From the NCBI GenBank assembly GCA_007115705.1, contig QXEO01000722.1, positions 3,512,224-3,576,223 of the forward strand: a DNA stretch of 64,000 bases, written 5' to 3'. Both the position numbers and the translations under genes were made by a program. The notes beneath the pieces were generated by a model. The model saw nothing but the letters and a program-made list of their open reading frames with translations. It did no database searches and was not told the DNA's origin. Shown one piece after another: positions 37,192-48,532 of this stretch; position 1 is the first letter of the stretch; every line of letters starts with the position of its first letter. Origin of the DNA: Dactylis glomerata. Lineage: Eukaryota; Streptophyta; Magnoliopsida; Poales; Poaceae.

Positions 37192-37887
37192 CTATGCAGG
37201 GTCCAAGTTTACCGCTATTGAAGTGGTTTTGTTTGGGTCCGTAGGGTGAACCTGAATTTTCTTGGAGTCTTGCGTTGCATCAAAAGCCTGGTCTGGCAGG
37301 GATCGACCAACGTCGGGTAGCACATTGTGATCAGTTTCTCCCTTGAGTCTTGCGTATTCAGCTGTCATGCCGAAAGTTTGCGCCACCCTATTGAATTCTT
37401 TGTCGCAGGTGTTAGATACTTCGAAGCTGCCTTGTACTGTGATGGTCCCCTTGGGTCCTTGAATTTTGAGTGTGAGGTATGCGTAATGAGGGACTGCCAT
37501 GAACTTTGTGAATGTTGGTCACCCCAAAATTGTGTGGTATTGTGAGGGCCAGTCCATCACTTCAAACTCCAGCTTCTCTCTGCGGTAATTGCCACTGTCG
37601 CCGAAACAAACGTCGGGTTCTATTTTCCCAAGGGGGTAGTTTGCGCTTCCTGGGACTATTTCATGGAAAGAGCAGTTTGTCGGCTTCAGGCTTTCCAGCG
37701 AGATGCTCATTGCCTTTAGAGTCCTTGTGTATATTAAGTTTATGCCACTTCCTGCGTCCAGGAATACTCGCCCAATGTCGTATCCCCCTATTTGTGCCTT
37801 CAACACCATTGGCGCGTGACCTGGCCTGGGCACTTTCCTTGGGTGGTCTACTCTGCTGAACCTGACTGGCTGGTCGGACCACCTCAA
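37192..37887 (-). pseudogene. RLG-A aspartic protease and spacer
   Basis: The minus-strand frame 37887-37519 contains the protease with the active-site motif FLDAGSGINLIYTRTL and the typical closing WPSQYHTILG. A TGA at 37519-37521 replaces Arg of the GRP-type motif that should follow. The frame continues as PTFTKFMAVPHYAYLTLKIQ to a TAG at 37192-37194, beyond which the RT begins. The protease would have processed the Gag-Pol polyprotein. Confidence 0.8.
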
Positions 37888-37911
37888 GTACTTTGTGGTG
37901 GCCGGTGGTGA

Positions 37912-39906
37912 TTATATTGCTAAGTTTACTTGTCTTGATATACTCTTCTGCTCTTTTTTGGACTTCGGGACCGGATGGATCATTGCAGATATGTACACCT
38001 TTGATTCTAAATGTTTTGCAAGACGTTGCACTTGATATCCTTGACTTGTGTTTGTACCTCCTTGATGTGCTCCTTGATTTAACTCCAGAGGGTCTTGTAA
38101 CCTTAGGAATGTTCTACAGTCTTTCATTTTGTGATTGGAAACTCTTTTCCCATCTAAATATGCATAGTGGATACGGCAGGGTCCATGGAGCATGTCTTCT
38201 GCCGATGGGCCGGAGTACTTTGGCTTTTCTTTTTCACGACTATTTCTGTCTCGGAACTCCCTGCTTCTGTAGACTTCCTCGTCTCTTCTTTCATATCCTG
38301 CGGCTATCTGATTTCGCCTTGTGCGGCTATCCTCGTTGCAAGACCTGCGCCTTTGCCTGCTTGCTCTGTCGACTTCTGGTGAACGTGCCCTTTTGTTGTT
38401 GTAAGCGTCTTCTCCATCGACGAATCTGTTTGCTACCTCCATTAGTTCCGACACTGTCCTTGTCCTTGTTCTCCCTAATTCTTCCACGAGATCTGAACAG
38501 CGAAGACCAGCCGGGAAAGCATCTACTGCCCACTTGTCAGAGACGTCTTCTGCAGAGTTTTTTATTATACTCCACCACTGTATGTATGAACGTAGAGTTT
38601 CATCCTTCCTCTATATGCAGGACTTGACTTCTTCTTGCGACGCTAGTCGTTTGTATGTCGAACGAAAATTTCTTGTGAATTGACTTTCTAGTTCTCCCCA
38701 ACTTCCAATGAAATCGAACCAAGACCGTGCTGTGCCGGTGAGGTGTAACTGCAAGCTTTGCATCGCTGTTGCTCTTGTTCCTCCGAGTATTTGTACTACT
38801 TGTAGGTAGTCTGATAACCACAGTTTAGGTTCTTGTGACCCATCATACTTTTGCTGATTGTGTGGTAATTTAAATCCTTTGGGTACTCGCGTTCTGCGAA
38901 CCCTTCGGGTAAAGCATAGCACGCCCATATCTTTTTCGTCGTCCTCATAATTTTCTTCCTTCCACACATATCGTGCATTGTCTACTCTTGTTTGCGCTAT
39001 GATATTCCTTGCATCCTCCCTTCGTGTCCTGCGCTTTTCGTCGCCTGATGAGTCGCTTGCTTGACTTTGTGAGGATTTGTACTTGATGTTTTCCTTTCCC
39101 TTGTCCTCGTAACGTGTCGCCTTTTTCTCTGGAGAATGTTTCGTTATTCTGTCTTCTACCAACCCGAGGCTTCTTATTGCGGCTTGATGCATGTGCTCCC
39201 GTGGATCTCTGGGTTCTGGTTGTGTAGTCATTAGGTACGCCTGTGCTGCTACTAATGCTGCCTCTGGTGTTTCTTGCACAAAATCCTCCTCATCATCTGA
39301 TGGACGCGTGCTTATGCTTCTTGCGCGGTTTTCTTCCCTTGCTCATGCTGTTGTCCTCCTATTGTGCTTTGGATCCCTATGTTTATCTCTGCTGGACTCT
39401 GATGCTTCGCTATATTCATCCCAATATGCTCCACTTGATACACTGTTGTTTTCTTGACTTCTTCTGGACTCGTCTTTTTCCTCCCTCGGCCGCTTTTTGT
39501 GTTGATGCAGGGCATACTGATACCCCATCAGAACTTCTCTTTTTGAATTGGCGGGTACTTCCATACCATGATTGATAGCTGACATGATGATTCTCCACTC
39601 CCCGGTGGAGACGTGAATTTTCTCCTTCTCCTTCTTACTGTTGCTCCTTGATTTGTCGACTTGCGCATCGATTGCTGCGTTGTCTGCATGATCGTTCTCT
39701 TCTGCTGCTTCGGTGATGATGACGCATAATTGATGTATGTTTCTGGAGACACCACCGCCTCGGGTGATGAACTCCTTTTGACTAATGTATGATTTGTCCA
39801 CTGTTCCTCCTATGTCGATTTCTTCCAAAGTTTCATCGAGTTCTTTGATTTTTTTCCTCTTGTATTTTCTGCTGTTGGGAAGCTGACCGGCGATCCAGGA
39901 TTCCAT
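37912..39906 (-). pseudogene. RLG-A gag with two nonsense codons and a frameshift
   Basis: Gag starts at ATG 39906 (MESWIAGQLPNSRKYKRKKI) and is rich in charged residues. A TGA at 39343-39345 and a TAG at 38611-38613 interrupt it. The capsid-like block is at about 38900-38600: VPKGFKLPHNQQKYDGSQEP, LWLSDYLQVVQILGG and SWFDFIGSWGELESQFTRNF. The nucleocapsid-like end has KYSGPSAEDMLHGPCRIHYA followed by GKRVSNHKMKDCRTFLRLQD. This gives Cys/His residues in the spacing seen in Tat gag. A frameshift near 37900 separates gag from protease. The length (about 660 codons) fits Tat gag. Confidence 0.8.
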
Positions 39907-41575
39907 GGTGAAAAAAACACAAGGAAAAATATCCAGTAATTATAAGACCATGATCTTGCTAAACAAGATTAACAAATAAATAGCATACTTGATGAACCAG
40001 AGACCAAAACCATCACTTGTTTAGCATACAAAGATGGAGATCATCTCAAAGAATATAAACTTAGTAACCAGAAACAAAGTTTTAGCATACTAATTAGGGA
40101 AAACAATATAAAATCTACCCATGATTAATAGATTCATGAAAATCATGAATCAGGGCTAAAATCCAACAAAGAGAGGTGGTTCAGAATAGTGCACAAGCAC
40201 CTTAGTCACCAAATGAATGTAAATAGGTGTCAGCACCACAGTGAATGGCCAACCCTATAAATACCCCCTTCTTCCGCACGAAATCACTCACAATTTTCTC
40301 AGAGCAAGCTCATAAGAACACCTTGAGGCCAGAGGCTAGAGGTTAAGAGCAAAAGCTCACAAAACTCTCCGAGCCAGAGGCTAGGAGTGAGAAAAGGAGC
40401 AAGCTCACCATTGGTGAGTAGCCCATAACACACCTTGCACATTAGAAGGTAGGAGAAGGACCAGAGCGAGGAGGTGCTACCCAAGCTGAACCAAGCAGAG
40501 GAGTACTGCTAGGTCAAGCTCATCATCATCAAGGCGGAGCAGTGCTGCCCATCTACATCAAGCACACTTCGGAAACTCCAAAGGTTGTATTACTAGGATT
40601 ACTATTGGCAGAGGGGGAGTGTATAAACACACACTTGGCAAGCTTGTTGTGAACTCATGAAAATGAGGAACGCCACAGCCATGCCAGGAAGCATTAGAGC
40701 CCTTTGTTTGATCTCAAGGAAGAAGATGAAGTGCAAATCACTCGAAGTGATTATTTACTTCATAATCTCACTAGAACCTCCATACTTACATACTCCTCTG
40801 AATCCTATGATTCAGAAAATCTTTATGTTAATAATTAAAAGGAAATGATTGTTGCAAGCTCTAAGAGCTACAACACATGTACTTATTTATCTGAATGAGC
40901 ACTAGCTCAAGCAACAAGTTTCTGAATATATGTGTTAACTGAATGTCTCACAGAACACTAAATGAAATTCAGAGTTCATGTGTTCAAGCAAGCAAACTTA
41001 AATTCCTAGTGAAAGCAATGGTCAAGCATAGCGCATAGAGCAATAGAATCATAGGCAAGGATCCCATAGCATACTGACAGAGTAAGAACTCAACACTGTC
41101 ATAGACAGTGCAAAGTTCAGAGGGGAATTTCTCAGAGCAAGCAAACCAGGATCGAATGAGCATTTCTAGGAAGCTTAGGTTACCAGTAGGCTTAATAACA
41201 CTAGCTAAAGCATGCCATAGCATCAGAGCATGCATGAACTGAAGAAAAGCTTTAGTACACCAAAAACCCCATTTCCCAAATTGGGGGAAATCAAGGGGAG
41301 AGACCAAGGGGCTAGCTAGAGGAGTAGTAGAGCAAGAGAGAGTGAAGGGATAGGGTCACTTACTTGTTTATGGAGCTGAGCTCCATTGAAGGGGAAGCAG
41401 AGGTAGTAGAGGCCATGGCCGAGGCCATCGAGGAAGAATACCTCGATGCAGCCCAAGCCAGTGACCTAGGTCACCTTGGGGAGGCCCAAGTAGCCAGCAT
41501 AGCCGAGTTAAGCGGCCAAGCTCATCGGAGACGACGAGTTCATCGAAACCCTAACCCTAGCAGGTTAGAGGATGC
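39907..41575. other. unassigned region upstream of RLG-A gag
   Basis: This 1.67-kb stretch should contain the RLG-A 5' leader and LTR, yet I find no PBS, no TG...CA pair and no match to other LTRs in the window. It has a plus-strand TATA-like site (40257-40264), a short palindrome near 40132-40152, tandem GAGCCAGAGGCTA-type segments near 40340-40390, and a purine tract GCAGAGGGGGAGTGT near 40606. ORFs 40984-41307 (minus) and 41364-41600 (plus, acidic then arginine-rich) have no recognisable domain. It may be a fragment of another LTR or leader. Confidence 0.4.
40257..40264 (+). promoter_or_regulatory. TATA-like site in the unassigned region
   Basis: CCCTATAAATACCCCC on the plus strand is followed by a leader-like, pyrimidine-rich stretch. 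No gene of the plus strand downstream is recognisable. Confidence 0.35.
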
Positions 41576-43209
41576 TGATACGTCTCCAACGTATCTATAA
41601 TTTTTGATGCTCCATGCTTGTTTTTACACCATTTGCCTACTGTTTCGTTACACTTCGTGGCACTTTTATGCATTTTCCGGAACTAACCTATTAACAAGTC
41701 GCCACAGTGCCAGTTCCCTGTTTTCTGCTGTTCTTGTGTTTCAGAAGTGCTACACAGGAAATATTCTCGGAATTGGACGAAACAAGTTCCTGAAGTCTTA
41801 TTTTTCCCGGAAGCTTCCAGAGATCCAAAGAGGAGTTGGAGGGGGCCACGAGGGCCCCACACACCAGGGTAGCGCGGCCCAGGGCTAGGCCGCGCCCCCT
41901 ATGTGTGTGGCCGCCTCGGTCCACTTCTGATGATGCCCCTTCGCCTATAAAGACCCCCCGACGGGAAAAACCTACACACCCGATCACTTTTCCAGAAACA
42001 TATCGCGATCCACCGCCATCACCGACCCGAGATCGGGAGGGTCCAGAAGCTCTTCCCGGCACCCTGCCGGAGAGGGGAATCGCCACCGGAGGTCTTCTTC
42101 ATCGCCATGCTTGCCTCCGGCGCGATGAGTGAGTAGTCTACCTTGGACTATGGGTCCATAGCAGTAGCTAGTTGGTTGTCTTCTCCACCATGTGCTTCAT
42201 GTTTAGATCTCGTGAGCTGCTTTACATGATCGAGATCACCGTTATGTAATTCTACATGTTGTGTTTGTTGGGATCCGATGAATATTGGTGTTATGATTGA
42301 GTTGATGTGCTGAATATTATTTTATGTTATCTCTATGTTGTTTATGATCTTGCATGCTCTCCGTTGTTAGTAGCTATCTTGGCCGAGTAGATAATAGTGA
42401 CTCCAAGAGGGGGTATTTATGCTCGATAGTTGGGTTCATGCCTCTATTTAATCTGGGGGAGTGATAGAAACCTCTAAGGTTGTAGATGTGCTATTGCCAC
42501 TAGGGAGAAAATAACATTCATATGCTCAAGGGCATATGCTTTGTTTACATTACACACTTTGCTTAATGCAGTTATCTGTTGTTCACAACTTAATATTTGT
42601 GGAGTTCTCGGATTGATTCGCCACAAGTGGATTATTAGTCATAGATGCAGTTGGATGGCGGTCTATGTATCTTGTTGTAATGCCCAGAGTAAATCTCATA
42701 GTGATCCTCTCGACATATGCACGTTGTCTTTATTCTATCAATTGCCCAACTGTAATTTGTTTACCCAGCATGTGTTATTTTATCTTATGGAGAGACACCA
42801 CTAGTGAACTATGGACCCCGGTCCTATTTCCATTATATTGCTATCTCCTGTTTACTTTACTCGCATACTACTATTGCTTTCCACTCGATACGCTCATTCC
42901 TTTGTTTACAGCAAACCGGTGAGATTGACAACCTTATCGTAAGTTGGGAACAAATTATTTGGTTGTGTTGTGTGTAGGTTCCACGTTGCCGCTCGCAGAG
43001 CAAAGCTTGGACGAGGCGCCCTATAAATTGTCCGGAGCTGTCGCGAAGCTAGCGGGCATCACCTTCTAGAGTATTGACTTTTTCCTACTGGATTGATAAC
43101 CTTGGTTATATTCATCAAACCTTCTCTTGGGGTTTCCAACTGGCCGGTCATTTACTTCATCAACTACACGCCAACAAGTTTTCTGGCACCATTCATCACC
43201 GCGCCATGA
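41576..43209 (+). repeat. 5' LTR of S2
   Basis: It starts TGATACGTCTCC and aligns with the S1 LTRs for almost its full length, including TATA (41945-41951), the GGGGGAGTGATAGAAACC block near 42453 and the GCAAACCGGTGAGATTGAC block near 42911. Its end is less clear because a 37-bp segment is duplicated around the PBS (43172-43235); by alignment with S1 it ends near 43209. Confidence 0.7.
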
Positions 43210-43219
43210 ACAAGTTTTC

Positions 43220-43237
43220 TGGCGCCATTGCCGGGGA
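43220..43237 (+). promoter_or_regulatory. primer-binding site of S2
   Basis: TGGCGCCATTGCCGGGGA follows the LTR. A partial copy (CTGGCACCATT) lies 37 bp upstream at about 43183. Confidence 0.75.
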
Positions 43238-43394
43238 AAAATAAGACTTCTGCAAGGGGAGTTTTGCACGCATATCCTTTACTTTGTTTTAAGTTTTGCT
43301 TTTACTTTATTTTTACTTGCTTCGTTTTATCAAAAATACAAAAAAATAGTTTCCTTATAGTTGTTTTTACTTGTCTGCTTTTAGCTTTGCTAGA

Positions 43395-43984
43395 ATGGCT
43401 ACTCATGAGAACACCAAGTTGTGTGATTTTACTAGCACTAGTAATAGTGATTTTATCTGCACTCCTATTGCGCCACCTGCTCCTGCTGCTGATTTTTATG
43501 AGATTAAGCCTGCTTTATTGAACCTTGTTATCAAAGAGTAATTTTCTGGTGCTAGTCCTGATGATGCTGCAGCTCATCTCAACAATTTTGTTGAGCTATG
43601 TGAGATGCAGAAATATAAGGATGTAGAGAGTGATATTATTAAGCTTAAGTTGTTTCCTTTTTCTTTGAGAGGAAAAGCTAAGGATTGGTTGCTATCTTTG
43701 CCGAAAAATAGTATGGATTCATCGTCTAAGTGTAAGGATGCTTTTATTGGTAGATACTATCCTCCTGCTAAGATTAGAGCTTTGCATAGCAATATTATGA
43801 AGTTTAGCCAGTTTGATAATGAACATGTTGCTCAAGCTTGGGAAAGAATGAAATCTATGATAAAGAATTGTCCCACTCATGGACTGACTACTTGGATGAT
43901 TGTCCAAACTTTTTATGCAGGACTGAATTTTTCTTCAAGGAACCTATTGGATTCAGCTGCTGGAGGCACTTTTATGTCCCTTAC
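43395..43984 (+). pseudogene. S2 gag, 5' part
   Basis: The frame starts at ATG 43395 (MATHENTKLCDFTSTSNSDF) and contains a TAA at 43539-43541 where relatives have Gln. It then continues with FSGASPDDAAAHLNNFVELC and the capsid-like block KLFPFSLRGKAKDWLLSLPK, followed by CKDAFIGRYYPPAKIRALHS. The ORF is cut after FMSLT by the element 43985-46998 and resumes in phase at 47004. Gag would form the particle shell. The single nonsense codon and the insertion make this copy inactive. Confidence 0.85.
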
Positions 43985-44449
43985 TGACGAGGGTTAACTC
44001 GACAAATGTCCTAGATGAAGGACTTTAGATCGGGGGAAGAGCAACGACTAGAGATTTCGGGATCGAGATTGTCACACAATGTACCCAGGTTCACGTCCCC
44101 GCGGCGGAGGATCGCTACATCCTGCTAGCAATCTAGTATATGATCACAATGGTTTACATGGTGCCGCCGTAGGCGGAGTTGTGTCTAATCTATCTCTCTT
44201 GTCTCTCTAATATTGTGTGTCTATGACATTCAATATCTATGATATGACTTGAGTTGTCTCTAGGGGCGCCCCTGCCTGGCTTTATATATGCAACAAGGCT
44301 AACATATACAAGTGTCCTAGTCGAATATGGATTAGAACCTTCCTTCTTTGTCTCCAATTCAATCTTCGAGTCCTTGTGCTAGTCCACCTCCATAATGGGC
44401 CGGACCCGGTATACTAATCTGTGGGTACCCAAAGGGCATACCCATGTCA
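43985..44449 (-). repeat. 3' LTR of the 3.0-kb element
   Basis: Plus-strand ends TGACGAGGG and CCATGTCA. It contains a minus-strand TATA-like GCATATATAAAGCC (44278-44291). Confidence 0.85.
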
Positions 44450-46533
44450 GTAGCCCCCGAGACTCTACTTGAGTTGCAGACTCGGGTTGAGTCTCCAAAC
44501 TTCAAATCTTCGACTTCTTCAATTCTCTTACTTCTTGAATCTTCAACTTCTTTAAATATTGACATCTTCAAACTTAGACTTCTTGACATCTTAAATTTCT
44601 TCAAACTTCGGCTTCTTCAAGCTTTGACTTGGCTAATGCAGTGGCCAAAATCGTTGAGTTCTTGAATACGCTCTCCCGATGGGAGTGAAATATCGAGTTT
44701 ATTTTCTGGTGTTTGCCACCCATAATGGACTAGAATTTTTCTTCCTCGTTCTTCTTGAAGTAATTCTTCATCGGGTGCGCGACCAGCGCTCCCGATGGGA
44801 GTAGCCCCCGAGGCTATGGTCGGATACTTGTAGTCGATCATAGGCTCCAATTTTCTTCTTCTTCTTTTCTTCTTGTCGAATTCTTTCTCAAAATTATCTT
44901 TCTATCGGGTGCGCGGCCAGCACTCCCAATGGGAGTAGCCCACGAGTCTATGTTTGGGTACTTGTAGCTGGGCATAGACTCAAGTTATACTACTCAAAGA
45001 AGTTAAGCTCTTAGATGACTTTGATGAATTTGTCGACTCCTGCAAAAAATATGAAGAATTGTGGAATACTTTGTCTCTAAAGAAATATTGCTTTTGCATC
45101 TTGTAATGATCATGTAGTATATAAAATAAAAACTCGATGTTTTTTGTGCAATTTTGTTGCTCATACGTAAGACCCTTTCGTTAGCCTGATGCACTTCACG
45201 GCTCGATCAGCTACTCAGGTCAGACGTAATGTGATGCGTTTGCCGCATTTGAATTTCAAGATACTTGCTAAGCCTTTTCGTTAGCCTGACGCCCAAGATT
45301 TGTGCCTTGACAACCGTTAGTCGAGCTTCTGCGACTGTAAACTAAATTGTCAAGTATTCGACAAGGAATGCCAGCTACTAGGGCTTTCGCAATTTTTCGA
45401 AGTCAATGATATGCGAGATGATTTTTCATGGCGGAGCCCCCGAGTGTCGGGTGTTGCAAAAGGTAAATAAAAATCGACTCTTGGAAGAGGAAAACTTAGC
45501 TTTTATCCGGTGCGGCGTGGTTGGCGCGGCGTAGTTGACGATGACGTAGTCGAGTTGTTGCCGTAGAATCAAAATCACGATCGGAGGCGAAGTTGTTGTC
45601 GAGCCCCCCGAGCGTTGTTGGGATCGTTGTGTTGTTGATGTCGACAAAATCGCAGGTCTTGAGGGTGATTTTCCACACTCTGGAGCGAGTTGATGTCGAT
45701 CCCCCGAGCGTTTGCCGATAGTTTGCGCGAGTGCTCAGCAGCAAGCCCCCGAGCGTAACAAGCCGCAGTTGGCGCCGCAGTCGACGATGTTAAAGACGAA
45801 GTAGTCAAAATATTTTCTTCGGATTGTCCGAGCAGTCAGGCGTCACGCCGTTGTAGTCGAAATATTTTCCTTTGAGTTATTGGTGCAATCTCTGACGACT
45901 TCAATCGCGCGTCCTTACCAAAAATTTATGCTCATATATGTCTATGTGGTAGATTAGCACGTCCAAGCAGCAGTAGATTAATTTGATATGATCATCGGGA
46001 CTTGAACTGTTGGCTTGTAATTCTTCATAGTACTACCAAATTCTCGTGATCGCGAAAAGCACTAGCAATCAGCTCCTTTGCTCAGATAGTTTGGTCGGCT
46101 CGTGCTCTTTCTTTTTCTTGCATACGTGATTGATCCTAACGTATATGCTACTAACTCTTTGCTCCTTGGGCCCACAGATATCCGTCGCGGCTTCATAATC
46201 TGCTACGCCTCTTTTTCTTTAACTGCTTGTCGCTCGATGATTTTTCTCTAAACTTGTTGCATGACTTCTAGTCGGATCCGGCCGGATCGTAATCGTGGGA
46301 TGTCACCGGATTCACTTCTCTGTACCGGAATCGACGATGTTTATCTTGCCATCGAAAGATTACGGCGCCTCAGCCTGTGGCAACAGCAACCGCCGTTGTT
46401 GATGTTGAAGATGATGATTCGGCTGCTGCTGTCGGCAGCCGCAAAGTTTGCTGATCTTCTTGACGAAAAATTTTGAAGGATCCTGTCCGGATAACAAAAT
46501 TTAGTCACCGCGATCCCCACGGTCGGCGCCGAT

Positions 46534-46998
46534 TGACGAGGGTTAACTCGACAAATGTCCTAGATGAAGGACTTTAGATCGGGGGAAGAGCAACGACTAG
46601 AGATTCCGGGATCGAGATTGGCACACGATGTACCCAGGTTCACGTCCCCGCGGTAGAGGATCGCTACATCCTGCTAGCAATTTAGTATATGATCACAATG
46701 GTTTACATGGTGCCGCTGTAGGCGGAGTTGTGTCTAATCTATCTCTCTTGTCTCTCTAATATTGTGTGTCTATGATATTCGATATCTATGATATGACTTG
46801 AGTTGTCTCTAGGGGTGCCCCTGCCTGGCTTTATATATGCAACCAGGCTAAGGTTTACAAGTGTCCTAGTCTAATACGGATTAGAACCTTCCTTCTTTGT
46901 CTCGAAGTCAATCTTCGAGTCCTTGTGCTAGTCCACCTCCATAATGGGCCAGACCCGGTATACTAATCCGTGGGTACCCGAAGGGCATACCCATGTCA
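46534..46998 (-). repeat. 5' LTR of the 3.0-kb element
   Basis: Same length and ends as the copy at 43985-44449, differing at roughly 15-20 positions by eye. The TATA-like site is at about 46827-46840. The PBS-like site abuts its inner end at 46515-46533. Confidence 0.85.
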
Positions 46999-47003
46999 CT
47001 TAC

Positions 47004-48469
47004 CTTGGGCACCGCAATGAAGCTTCTCGACAATATGATGGTAAATTACTCTGAATGGCACACCAAGAGAGCTCCACAAGGTAAGAAGGTAAATTCTGTT
47101 GAGGAAACCTCTTCCTTGAGTGATAATATTGATGCTATTATGCTTATGCTTTCTAATGATAGGACTCATGTAGATCCTAATAAGGTTCCTTTAGCCTCTT
47201 TGGTTGCTCAAGAAGAGCATGTTGATGTAAACTTCATTAGAAATAATAATTTCAACAACAATGCTTATAGGAACAATTTTGCTAGTAACAATTATAGGCC
47301 GTATCCTTCTACCAATGGTAATGGTTATGGTAACTCTTATGGTAATTCCTCCAACAACACTAGGGTTGCGCCCTCCGAGCTTAAGGTAATGCTCAAGGAC
47401 TTCATCAGTAAGCAAAATGCTTTTAACAAGTCTGTTGAGGAAAAGTTAGGCAAAATTGATATTCTTGCTTCTAAAGTTGATAGCCTTGCTCATGATGTTG
47501 AACTTCTGAAATTAAAAGTGTTGCCTAATGATGTGAAAGAGAATAATCTTTTTGCCACTGCTAATGCTATCCAAGTTATAATTGATGAAAATGTTAGGAT
47601 GCTAGCAGAATTGCATGCCAGGTGGGAAAAAGAAGATGAGATGGCTAGAAAGATGAAGGTATATACCATTACTACCACTAATGATGTTGTTCCTAATGCT
47701 AGCAATCCTCTTACTTTGATTGGTGCAGAGAAAACTCCTACTCCTAGTGTTAAAAAGCCCAAAACAGCTAAAACTTTTTCTCAAAAGAGTGCTGAAATTT
47801 TTCGGAGTGTGGGACATGATAGCTCCATTTCCTTTAATGATTTTGATGTTGATGGCTGCAATATATCTGAAGTTATTTTGTTCTTGCAAAAGCTTGCTTT
47901 GACTCCCAATGCTAATTCTTTAAATGTTGCAGCATATTACCAATGCTCTCATGAAAATTAGGGATGAAAAGTTTAAGCAAAAAGCTTCTATTCCCAAGAA
48001 GTTAGAAGATGGTTGGGAACCCATCATTGATATGCATGTTAATGGTTTTGATTGCCATGCTTTATGTGATCTAGGTGCTAGTATTTCTATTATGCCTAGA
48101 AAAATTTATGACATGCTTGATTTACCACCGCTTGAAAAGTGCTATTATGATGTCCCTATTGTTGATGTTGCTAAGAAGAAACCTTTGGGAAGGATTAATG
48201 ATGTTCTTATTATGGTTAACAATAACCTTGTTCCCGTTGATTTTCTTGTCATGGATGTTGAATGCAATGCTTCATGTCCTATTATTTTGGGAAGACCTTT
48301 TCTTCGAACTGTAGGTGCCATCATTGATATGAGGGAAGGCACTATCAAATATCAATTCCCACTCAAGAAAGGTATGGAACACTTCCTTAGGAAGAGAAAG
48401 AAATTGCTTTTTGACTCTATTCTTAGAGCAAATTATGAGCTTGATGCTTCATCACTTGATATTACTTGA
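47004..48469 (+). pseudogene. S2 gag 3' part and aspartic protease
   Basis: After the insertion gag resumes with LGTAMKLLDNMMVNYSEWHT and has an Asn-rich stretch (FIRNNNFNNNAYRNNFASNN), a coiled-coil-like region and a Lys-rich tail. A frameshift near 47935 separates it from the protease. The protease has DGWEPIIDMHVNGFDCHALC, the active-site motif CDLGASISIMPRKIYDML (Asp-Leu-Gly in place of the usual DTG/DSG) and the closing CPIILGRPFLRTVGAIIDM. It stops at 48467-48469 after DASSLDIT. There is no RT beyond. The protease would mature the Gag of its own or partner elements. Confidence 0.85.
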
Positions 48470-48532
48470 TTCGCATTTTCTGCGCCTAGCTCAAAGGCGT
48501 TAAAGAAAAGCACTCTTGGGAGATAACCCAAT

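Larger units (their letters stand above)
15725..39906 (-). mobile_element. RLG-A: old Tat-lineage Ty3/Gypsy element, heavily nested
   Basis: A single minus-strand element whose gag, protease, RT, RNase H and integrase run from 39906 down to 17173. They become collinear when the insertions at 24005-35111 and 17728-23395 are removed together with one TSD copy each. Across both sites the protein frame reads through (RRSKAFVV and GQVKKANG). Order of domains and an archaeal-type RNase H place it in the Tat lineage. Neither LTR is present: the 3' side ends in Athila sequence at 15719 and the 5' side merges into unassigned DNA beyond 39906. It is the oldest layer of the central nest. Confidence 0.8.
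43985..46998 (-). mobile_element. 3.0-kb non-autonomous LTR element inserted in S2 gag
   Basis: Two 465-bp LTRs (43985-44449 and 46534-46998) flank about 2.08 kb of interior, with perfect TSDs CTTAC (43980-43984 and 46999-47003). Orientation is minus: on that strand the PBS-like TCGGCGCCGACCGTGGGGA follows the LTR ending at 46534, and the purine tract CTCGGGGGCTAC precedes the LTR starting at 44449. The interior encodes no gag or pol. It carries CGGGAGCGCTGGTCGCGC-type modules like those in the 3' region of RLG-A (15725-15885), so it may be a deletion derivative of a Tat family. Few differences between the LTRs suggest a fairly recent insertion. Confidence 0.85.
41576..48532 (+). mobile_element. 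S2: Athila-type element with gag-protease, 3' end lost
   Basis: The 5' LTR (41576-43209) is related to that of S1. The interior has a PBS at 43220-43237, gag from 43395 and protease to 48469. It then shares the sequence after the S1 ORF (48480-48532) and stops at 48532, where a fragment of another LTR begins. No RT, RNase H or integrase frame exists between protease and the shared 3' block, so the family was probably non-autonomous before truncation. The left flank is gatgc; the right TSD is lost. Its gag is split by 43985-46998. Confidence 0.8.

Noticed and set aside
37893..38627. 244-codon plus-strand ORF, Cys/Leu-rich and membrane-like
   Set aside because: It is the reverse-complement shadow of RLG-A gag, whose frame has clear homology.
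40984..41600. ORFs of 107 codons (minus) and 78 codons (plus)
   Set aside because: No domain, no conserved neighbour and no supporting promoter on the correct side; kept only as a remark in the unassigned region.
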